Below the pieces are notes generated by a model. It saw only the letters and a list, made by a program, of their open reading frames with translations. It was not told the origin of the DNA and made no database searches. The translations under genes and the position numbers were made by a program. A stretch of 64,000 nt of DNA from assembly GCA_033032865.1 (NCBI GenBank), contig JAWHQI010000201.1:2605501-2669500 (forward strand), in the 5' to 3' direction. Source of the stretch: Dactylorhiza incarnata (Eukaryota; Streptophyta; Magnoliopsida; Asparagales; Orchidaceae). Shown here piece after piece: positions 48,735 through 57,094 of the stretch (positions within the stretch are counted from its first letter, which is position 1; every line of letters starts with the position of its first letter).

Positions 48735-49885
48735 AGTATTTCATTTCAAATTTTCTGGCTTGGCTGGCAGTAGGTCAACAAATGTGCTGGAGGCTAGCCC
48801 CACTGCTTTTGAGATTGCTTGCTCAATGTCAAAGGATGGTGTAGGAAGGGAGGTAGAGGAAGGTGGAGGTGGAGGAGTGAGGTTCTCATTTAGATCAAGA
48901 GGATCTTGGTAATCAGGGGAAAGGGTTTGGTAGGTTTCTGGAGAAATATAGGTTGGTGATGGAGATGGAACATATTGATTGTTTGGAAGCGGTGTGGATG
49001 GTTGTTGCTGTGGTTGAGGAGTAGAATGTGGTGTAGGTTCAGGAGCTAGTGTGGATGGGATGGATTGGAAGTTTTGCTATGGAATGATACCTTGTTGTGC
49101 TGGTGGATTGTTTTGGGATGGAATATCTGGTACAGTTGTCTCCATGTCCTATTATGCTGGAGAGAGAGAGGGGGTGAAGGTGCCGCTTGACCATGCTTGA
49201 GGATCTGCCTGGTACACTTGGAGAAGATTCCAATGTTGATTCTTTTGCCTGGTGGTATTGGCACTCTTTTGGACTTGCACACCCTTGGATAATGGTGGAA
49301 GATCACCTGGCTCTTGATTCTCATATATACATTTTCTTTGTGGGCATATTTGTGCTAAATCATTCTTAGGAGGCATCTCCCCCAATTTATCTTCTTCTGT
49401 AGGACCAGAATGCCCATGATCTATGGTTGCTGCTTGGGTATAGCATCATGTGCAGATATTTTACACAGCAATACCTTACCAACAATATCAGCTAGGAACC
49501 TGTACTTTTCTGCCACGTCAATCTTCTTGAGATTTATTGGCTTCTCCTTCCTGAACTGCATGAGCTGCAAAGCTTGGCTGATTTCTTCCCCTGTTAATTC
49601 ATCTGGGTCACTCCCAGTGGGTAGATCAAATGTTTGAGATAGCATTTCTTCAGATACACTGATATCTTGTCCTGAAATTGTCCCTTGAAGGGACCCATCT
49701 TCTGCTATATGGATACTGCCCTTTAATTCTGTAAGTTCTACATCTAGAATCTTACACCTGGTAGAAATGAGCTTTGTTAGACCAGCAGACTGAAAAAGGC
49801 CTAGAATAGCTTTGAAACTTTCGGCCGCAACATTGAAGGAATCCATATCCAAGTCAAAACCAGAGTTGATCTTGGGTGGAGCCAT
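48735..49885 (-). pseudogene. S2 ORF3, unknown function
   Basis: The minus-strand ATG at 49885 opens MAPPKINSGF and runs 154 codons to a stop at 49421. The frame continues upstream without a stop to 49990. Conserved segments include SFKAILGLFQSAGLT, LTGEEISQALQLMQF and FLADIVGKVLLCKISAHDAI. The same layout, MAP start then VCKALLCNPGSHDTIS, occurs in S1 ORF3. Beyond the stop and shifts near 49420 and 49150, a proline- and glutamine-rich tail is readable (PHSTPQPQQQPST, TPPPPPSTSLP) to about 48747. The position after the gag/pol block is that of the env-like ORF of some Sireviruses, but I see no signal peptide or membrane segment. It may relate to plant transposon proteins of unknown function. 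Confidence 0.65.
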
Positions 49886-49899
49886 TGGACTGTAAGTGC

Positions 49900-49990
49900 C
49901 TGAAAACACAATAACAAGAGAGAGAGAGAGAGGGAGAGAGAAAGGGACAAGAACATGAGAGAGTTGGAGAAGGAGAGAGCAAGAGAGCAA
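49900..49990 (-). promoter_or_regulatory. CT-rich leader and acceptor-like site before S2 ORF3
   Basis: On the minus strand a long CTCTCT tract (49990-49917) runs into TTGTTATTGTGTTTTCAG, with the AG at 49901-49900, 15 bp before the ATG. This looks like a plant 3' splice site, which would let ORF3 be made from a spliced RNA. No matching donor was established. Confidence 0.45.
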
Positions 49991-50017
49991 GGAGAGGAAA
50001 ATTCGAAAGCGTAAATC

Positions 50018-50426
50018 ATTCGACGCTGATGTTGCTTAAAGAAGTTGATTCATCGCAACTTAGGGTTTAATTCGAAGCACCGTCGATATACATTAATATT
50101 TAGCGCGCCAAAAATATGTTGAAACTGCTTCTAGAAGCAATTCCGCGCGCGCTGTTATATCGATGTTGCGTTGAATAATATTTGACGCATCGTTGATATT
50201 GTTCAGCAATTCTTCATTTGACGTAGTAATGTCGACGTTGCGTCGATTTCCAATCGACGCGACCTCGAATTTGATCAGTAACAATTAAGTCGACGTATGC
50301 ATTAATATGAACTTGATGCTGCCTCGAATTCCATTCGAATTATCCACTTTGAGTGCTTCTCAATGCTGGTGTCTAGTAGGAGTCGACGGTACGTCTATTC
50401 TATTCGACCCAACTCTGTATAAATAG
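50018..50426. promoter_or_regulatory. Internal TCGACG cluster with a TATA-like box in S2
   Basis: The spacer between the gag tail and ORF3 carries eight or more LTR-type motifs, e.g. TTGCGTCGATTTCCAATCG near 50235 and AAGTCGACG near 50288. TATAAATAG stands at 50418-50426 on the plus strand, antisense to S2. On the minus strand it reads CTATTTATA, a weaker box. Confidence 0.55.
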
Positions 50427-50621
50427 CTCTATTTTCTTTAGAAAATTCTTGTTGTTTTTCCCAGCAATGAGGTTTATTAAAAATAGTGTTTATGCTATTA
50501 TTTTTATGAACTAAGGGGATTTCAGGGGAATTAAGAGAAGAAATCACTCCCTTGATTTAGTTCTTCCTTCCTTTCTCACTATCTCTTAGGTAGGACCCTA
50601 CCTTACCCTGCACATGTAATT

Positions 50622-52515
50622 TCAAACATTAGAAGGAACCCAGGTTACCTTGGGCCATTTGCTTTTATCATTATAGGGTTCAATGAAAGAATAGAAGGGT
50701 CTTTCATGATACCCTTTTGGATGATAAGGAATGGGTTTCCCAGACCTATGTTTATTATTTGGATACTTAAAATGTGTATAGAATGTTTCTAAATATAAAA
50801 GATCAGTAGAGTGTTTTATTTCCCTAGGTTTTGCTTTAGCCTTTTGATTGTTTAGTTTCTCTACATTACTCTTCCCTTGAGATTTCTTTTCTATGTTAAG
50901 ATTTGCTTTATTACCTCTAGTTTTTTTTTGGTTTATTAGTTTCATGATCCTTAGTTTTTGCACTATCCTCATAGGATTTATAGTCACTTGGTCTAATGAA
51001 GCTAACAGGATTTTTCCAGGAAGGTTTCCTAGGAGTTTCTGTGCTAGTGGATGGCTCTGCTTCTAACCCTGGGTGATTAAATCTCATGGAGAGATTTTGT
51101 GTGATGTCCCTGAGCTTTTGACTCCTCCCATTGAGTGAGTCCTGAAAGGCCTTTGCCTTTGTTAGCTCTTCTTTTAGCTTTAGATTTTCTGTTCTAATTT
51201 CAATTAATTTGATTCTTTATTATCAATTTCATTTGTTAAATCTTGATTTCTTAGATATAATTCATCTTTCTTTAGGTTGTCTAGTTCTAACCTAACTGTT
51301 TATATTTCTTTTTGTGCATTGAGAAAATCATTGCAAAATTTTTTAAAGCAATTTTTGAAATCACCAGAATTAAAATCAAATTCATCAAACATTGATACCT
51401 ATTCTTCTTCATCATCTGAAGACATCCCCAAGGCCATCATGAAGTCTGCTTCTGCTTCAACTTCTTCGTCACTCTCAGATGAGGATGTGTTCATCTCTGC
51501 TTCAGAGTCACTCCAGGTTTCAGCAATGAAACCTTTGGCTTTCTTCTTGTCTTTCCTCCTGAAAGACTTCTTCTTCTGCTCATCTCTGTTGCTGCTCCTA
51601 TCCCTTTGCTCCTGTGGGCAGTCTAGGGCAATGTGCCATACCTTGTTGCAGGTGAAGCAGATTACCTCCTTCTTTGGAGTCTTGTCATATCTCAGCTTTG
51701 GGCTCCTCTCTCTTCTCCTTGAGTATTCTGTCTTGACCTATTTTTTGAATTTCCTTGCTAGGAGACTAAACATTTTATCTTTAAGAGTGGAGGGCTCTCC
51801 TTCAGTAGCTTTCAGAGCAAGGATCCTTTAGATAGGAGCTGGAGTTATCTCCCTTTCCTCTGATTCAGGCCTGTTCTTCAAAAGCATCTCATATGACTTA
51901 AGATTTCCTAGGAAGCCTCAGTAGAGACTTCTCTATGGAATTTGGACTCTCTGATTGCCCAGATCCTTGATTCTCATGAGCTAGGGAAGCACATGGGGAT
52001 CTTATCATTTATTTCAGTTAATGATATCTCCTTATCAAGATTATTCAGCTTATTGACAATGATGATGAATCTTTCAAACATCTCAGCAATAGATTCATCA
52101 GATTTCTTATGAAAGATCTAATATGGGATATGAGAACGAACTTCCTGTACTTTCTTTAATCAGAACTTCCTTCTACCAGTCTGGAAAGAGATTCCCAAAT
52201 CTCTTTGGCTGATTGGCAGTCAGCCACCTTCTGGAAGATGTCATCTGACATGGTGGATACCGGAATGTTCATAGCTTTGGCATCACATGCCTTCTGCTTT
52301 ATTTCAGTCTCTGTCCACTCAGGCCTGGGTACAAGTTCCTATGTAGAAGTAACACTGGAATCATTCTTGTATGGGGCTGGAGGACCTGTGATGATAACAT
52401 CAAAAATGTCCTCATCAATAGAGTTCATATCTAACTTTATTCTGGCCTTCCAGAGTGTAAACTTATTGAGATTACACACTGCAGGTCTTGTTGAGGCATA
52501 ATCCTTTGAACTCAT
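50622..52515 (-). pseudogene. gag: S2 gag
   Basis: The minus-strand ATG at 52515 opens MSSKDYASTRPAVCNLNKF, followed by TLWKARIKLDMNS, the usual copia Gag start. Stops follow at about 52340 and further on, with ISETVADCQSAKEIWESL-like text still readable. A zinc knuckle CFTCNKVWHIALDC is at about 51660-51619. The tail (50987-50622) is basic and ends RPFYSFIEPYNDKSKWPKV, comparable with the basic, tyrosine-rich tail of S1 Gag. Open frames on the plus strand in this stretch are antisense shadows. The gene is dead in this copy. Confidence 0.8.
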
Positions 52516-52596
52516 TTTCTTAATAATATAAATTTATTGTAGAGAAATAAGCGTAGGAGGTCTTTTTGATCAAGGTGTTAACCTTTAAAGATCAAC

Positions 52597-52611
52597 CTCC
52601 CTCTGATACCA
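52597..52611 (-). promoter_or_regulatory. S2 primer binding site
   Basis: On the minus strand TGGTATCAGAGGGAGG begins just after the 5' LTR end (TTTCCA). It fits initiator-methionine tRNA and is shared, in decayed form, with S1. Confidence 0.85.
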
Positions 52612-52612
52612 A

Positions 52613-54303
52613 TGGAAAGTGCACAGTGTGCCTCTGAGAATTATCTAGATGGGGGGTGAATAGAGATTTAAAAAATATTTCTATCCTAACTATGCATACA
52701 ATAAAATACCTAAGGAATTATGCTTAAGCAACACCAAGGTGCAGAATAAAAGAAGTGCATTAATTATAAAAATAGAGAAACAGTAAGCAATAAATAAGGG
52801 GATAGCACAGAAAAAGCACAACATAGAAGACACAAGATTTTATAGAGGCTCCCCAAAATGTGGGTAGTCCTCTCTTCTACCACCTGGTAGGAATGCACAA
52901 CCTACGCTTGTGTCTTTTTATAAGGAGACTCTTAGAACCAAAGAACTTTTGATAAGGGGATCTTGAACCACTCAGATCTTTTGATAAGGAGATCTTGAAC
53001 CACTCAGATCTTTTGATAAGGAGATCTTGAACCATTGAATCCTTTGAAGAGGGATTCTTAAAACTTTGTACAATTGAAGAAGTTAAAGGAAGAAGGAGGA
53101 TGGAGAAGAAGAATTATGTTCTCAGAATTCTGTAGAAGCTTTCAGCTTCTATTTTTCCTTTCTATGGATCTGCTAATGATGAACCCTTGCTTAAGATTGT
53201 GATGTTTTGCAAGGGTTATTTTCTTCCGATGCTTTTGTCTTTCTTTTGCTTGCTTTCTGGTTGCTAAATAGTGTTGATGAAGAAGCAGCTCAGTTTCTGT
53301 TCTAAAAGAGCACTTGTTTTTCTCTATTTGTCTCTGATAGCATTCCAGGAGGAAGAAGGAGAAAGGAGAACCCTAATCGACAAAACTATATCAGATAGTG
53401 ATGAATGCCCTATATTCTTCTCTCTTCTCTTCCTATTTATTGTCCATCATTAATTTTTTGGAATTCTTTTCCTCTTTTAGGTTGTCTAGAAAAGGCACAA
53501 TCTTGGACAATTAATCCTTCTTTCTTCATTTGCTCCGGACCCGTTTGCCAACTGTTTGAATCCATTCCAAGAAAGCTTTTCCTGTCTTCTTTACTGCTCC
53601 TCTTCATTTTAGGCAATAAACAAGCTGTTGTAGAACAGTCTTTAGTGTTGTGGGCCTTCAGAGGGAGTTCTAAAAGGATAGCTAAAAAGGTTTCTTTTTG
53701 AGACTGTATTCGACGCTGCGTCGACTTCGTTTTCTCTCTTATCGACATGCCTTCGAGTTCTTGTAAGAGAAGATTCGAATTCCTTCTTGCTCTGGTTGAA
53801 CTCTGTTGTCAACGTTGCGTAGATTACTTATCAACGTAATCATTGAGATGAAGATTTCATTTTGAACTTCATTGTCTGCGTCGAATTGTAGTCGTCATTG
53901 CGTCGACTTCAGATGGCTTTGACTGATACTTGCTTCTGCGCTGAATTGAAGTCGAGGTTGTGTCGACTTCTAAAATAACATCGACATGCTCCTTTATTTA
54001 CGTCAACTCCTATTCGACGTAGCGTCGACTTGATATGCTTTGACTGAGAGGTTGAGTTGCTTGGACTACTAGTCTGAGTTGCGTCGACATCAATTCAAAG
54101 TTGCGTCGACTTTTATTTGACGCAATTAATAACTCAACCCAAATTATGCTTGTCTTTACCTGGTCTTCACACTCTAAGTTGAGTGTGACATCCTAAGACA
54201 TCTAAGGACCAAATTACCCTCACTATACACTGGGTAATAAAACCTAAGAGATAAAATCACTTTAGTTAATTTGTTAAGTTAAATCCAAGGATTTTTCACA
54301 ACA
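52613..54303 (-). repeat. S2 5' LTR
   Basis: This 1,691-bp LTR matches 46852-48584, with three 32-bp repeats and a G-run of six. It ends CACAACA on the plus strand. The motif cluster is at 53709-54125. A TATA-like AATAAATAGG lies on the minus strand near 53440. Confidence 0.88.
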
Positions 54304-54636
54304 AAATCCACTACTGAGTCTGAATATATAGTTGTTAGAAGCTATTGTGCACAACTATTGTGGATACAACATCAGCTAGAGGACCAAAACCTCAAGGTAA
54401 ATAATTCTCCTTTGTATTGTGACTCATCTAGTGCTATCTCTATAGCTAAGAATCCTGTCTCACATAGCGGGACTAATCATATAGAGATAATGTATCATTT
54501 TCATATTGAAAGTGAAGATATATGCCTTGAATTTGTCCCCACTGACAAACATGTAGCTGATATCTTTATAAATCCATTGGATGAGGCAAAGTTTAATGTT
54601 TTTAAAATTGAGCTTGGTATGTTAAATCTTGAATAG
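54304..54636 (+). pseudogene. pol: S1 RNase H, C-terminal part
   Basis: After the right target copy AAATC, the frame reads TTESEYIVVRSYCAQLLWIQHQL, then YCDSSSAISIAKNPVSHSGT, NHIEIMYHFHIE, LEFVPTDKHVADIFINPLDE and FKIELGMLNLE, with the stop at 54634-54636. It completes the domain interrupted at 46851. Confidence 0.88.
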
Positions 54637-55179
54637 ATCTCATCATGTCAAGTTATCTATCTTGCTCATTATGTTATTCCTTAGCTTTATTAAGACATGT
54701 AAACATGTATCACAAGCTATGATAGGATAAGTTGCTAACTAAAACACTTAGTAGCATGATTCGGACTAGAAATTATCCTAAGTTTCTATTTCTCTGATAA
54801 GTAGTGAGATCAGCTGAAATAGTTGAGAAAGTTTCAGCTGAACCGCTGAGACAACTGAGAAGGTCTCAGCTGATCTACTGAGACGGCTAAAACTATCTCA
54901 GCGGTTGAAAATACCTTGTCCCAGCGGATTGTCACTCCATCTCAGTGGTTCCGCTGAGACGGGTTGGTTCAATTAAAATCAACCCTAATTGACATGTCAG
55001 TAATGTACAATAAATAAACATGATTAGAATAATCAACAAATACACTTAGGGCAAATCTAATCCTAAGATAGCCTCTATAAATAGAAGAATGTTGATTAAT
55101 AAATTATAATCCTTATTAACCTAGCCGACGAGATGAACCCTCCTCCATCCCGTCTCATTGACTTGTCCTTCAATAAAAA
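54637..55179 (+). promoter_or_regulatory. Promoter-like spacer before S1 ORF3
   Basis: The spacer holds an LTR-type palindrome cluster (54809-54960): CAGCTGAACCGCTGAGA at 54836, CTCAGCTGATCTACTGAGAC at 54865-54884 and CCGCTGAGAC at 54951-54960. TATAAATAG lies at 55076-55084, and the ORF3 ATG at 55180. Cluster-to-TATA spacing is about 115 bp, against about 130 bp in the 5' LTR. Promoter function is inferred. Confidence 0.6.
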
Positions 55180-57094
55180 TGGCGCCAAAGATGGCAAAAG
55201 AACTCAAGGAAGGTTATGAAATAGTTAGAAATGGATTCCAGCATGCCCTAATAGAGATTACAGAAGTGATTCAACTTCTAACATATCAAGGACTGGAATA
55301 AGTTCTATCTGAGCCAACCATAATTCTCAGAATTGAAGTTCTGGAAATTTTCAACAGTGCGAAGATGTCATCCTCTAATTCTTCCATCAAGGCTAAAATA
55401 GGAAGCATTAAAATAAAGATCTCTCCAAGGAAGATGGAGAAGGCCCTTCAACTGACCTCTTACAGTCAAGAAGAGGAAGAAGAAGTATCTGATACAGATA
55501 AAGACCAAGCACTGAGGTGGTGTGATTATAGTGATGCCAAATTTGGCTCACTAAAGAGGAAGTTCTTCAATCAGAGAGGCAAGCTGCTCTCTAATATAGT
55601 TTGCAAAGCACTGTTGTGCAATCCTGGATCACATGACACAATTTCAAAACACTTTTTTGAATTGATGTCAAGAGTAATTTTAAAGAAGAAGACATCCTGG
55701 GCAGCTGTCTTATTTCAAAGGATCAGAGAATGCCTCCAGGCCCCCAACCTAGGTAGAATTTTCTCACTCTATCTTCTGAACACCTACCCAGAGGACTTTG
55801 ATAAGTCAAAAAGTTCCAACCTCCATTACCTGAAAAGAATGTATATCAAGGCCTTGGATAGGTTCTCAAGGGTCTTACCCATGAGCCAACCCTCTAAGCC
55901 CAAGGAGAAAAAGAAAAGTCTAGTCAAGGGACTGAGGAAAGCAAGATTGATATGCTCTGATTCAGAGTCAGAGCCAGAAAAGAATGTCCTAGTTGTGGAC
56001 AATCAAGGACCAGCCAGCAGTCCTCCCAAGGATGATCAAAGAGGAGACCATGACACTGAAGGTCATGAAGGCCATGCTTCTAAGAAAGAGCATGATAAGG
56101 AAAAGGATGATGCTATTGAGAAAGAGCATCAAAAGGATAAGAATTTTGCTGCTGCTGATAAAGGTGTACAAAATGTGCAATCCTCTTCACAAGATCATGA
56201 GGATGATAAGGGGAACTCTGTTGCTGACCTACATGGTATGATTGATTCTATTATATCAAATATAGAGAATAGATTTAGGCTAATTCCTGATGAACCAGTA
56301 GATTACTGGGGAGATGATCTTGAAGATGATAATGCCCCATCTGAGGGGGAGCAGCAAAATAGAGCTTTTGATAAGGAAGAAGAAGGTTCTCCAATTGAGG
56401 GGGAGCAAGCAAAGATGGATGCTGAATCCCAGCCTAGTGATAAGCTGACGGGGAGCACTTCCCTGCTCAAGATGAGGGGGAGCATGACGAGCAGGCAATG
56501 AAGCTATTGGCAACTGAAGACCAAACATCAGCAGTATCACATGACAAGCTCATCAGTTCAATCAGTTCCCTAATTGAAGGTCACATGTCTTCAGTTAAGA
56601 ATTATATTGATAGCTCAATCTTGTCAGTAAAGAAAGAGGTTATGGCAGAAGTACAAGAGATTAAGGAAGAAACTGCCTTCCTTAATAAGCAAATGACAAA
56701 ATGGTTTGACCTAGCAGAGAAATTTGTAGTTGCTCAGAACACTATTATGAGATCAATGGACAAACAACTCTAATTATCTGAGAAAGACATATCATATGTC
56801 GAAAACTATGTGAGCAAGACAGATGAAGTCATAGAAAAGTCCTCCAATCACATTGAAGACTTTGTATGGAAAACAACAACAACAATGATTGGAGAGACAG
56901 AGAAAATGAAGGATGAGATCAAATCTGACTTGGAAAATGCCTTCCAAATTCTCTCAGGTTCTCTAGCTTCTTCCTCTTAGACAATAGAAGCCAAAGTGGT
57001 TGAAGAAGCCAGAAAGGGGGAGGTGGCCAATGCTGAGACCAATTGTGAACTTGCTCTCAGTGCTACAAGTACCCAGGATAGCCCTAAATCTTCC
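55180..57094 (+). pseudogene. S1 ORF3, unknown function, truncated by G2
   Basis: The ATG at 55180 gives MAPKMAKELKEGYEIV and a helical stretch, with one stop near 55300. The frame is then open for 378 codons (55365-56501): a conserved block (KFGSLKRKFFNQRGKLLS, VCKALLCNPGSHDTIS, AVLFQRIRECLQ), a basic KPKEKKKS segment, then a long acidic, charged tail with SEGEQ/IEGEQ repeats. A frameshift near 56500 leads into a coiled-coil-like part (56498-56990) with stops at 56771 and 56981. G2 cuts the frame after 57094. It is homologous to S2 ORF3. No transmembrane segment is seen, so env-like is only a positional label. Confidence 0.65.
56343..56484 (+). promoter_or_regulatory. Four polypurine-tract-like repeats inside S1 ORF3
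   Basis: GAGGGGGAGCA stands at 56343-56353, 56397-56407 and 56474-56484, with ACGGGGAGCA at 56448-56457. They encode the repeated EGEQ/GST parts of the acidic tail and match the Sirevirus polypurine consensus. Another AAAGGGGGAGG is near 57014. Confidence 0.6.

Larger units (their letters stand above)
46852..54303 (-). mobile_element. S2: non-autonomous Sirevirus-like element, minus strand
   Basis: LTRs at 46852-48584 and 52613-54303 bracket 4.0 kb. On the minus strand the order is LTR, PBS, gag with zinc knuckle, gag tail, promoter-like spacer, ORF3, LTR. No protease, integrase, RT or RNase H motif is present between the gag tail (50622) and ORF3 (49885). Target copies are ATATC (46847-46851) and AAATC (54304-54308). 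The split S1 codons read VAIS-TTESEY when one copy is counted. Confidence 0.87.
6745..57094 (+). mobile_element. S1: outer Sirevirus-like Ty1/copia element, interrupted three times
   Basis: S1 has a 5' LTR (6745-8068), PBS, gag (8150-10191 and 43529-44058), protease, integrase, RT, RNase H (to 46851, resuming at 54309) and a third ORF (55180-57094). Its 3' LTR is outside the window. B splits gag (duplication TGGAC at 10187-10191 and 43524-43528), S2 splits RNase H (ATATC at 46847-46851, AAATC at 54304-54308) and G2 enters ORF3 at 57095. Removing B and S2 leaves about 9.5 kb, so a full copy with its 3' LTR would be near 11 kb, usual for Sireviruses. The 5-bp flank at the 5' LTR is CATGC (6740-6744); its partner should lie beyond the window. 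Confidence 0.85.

Noticed and set aside
51277..51831. A 184-codon plus-strand open frame as a gene
   Set aside because: It is antisense to S2 gag, which has a zinc knuckle and family motifs on the other strand.
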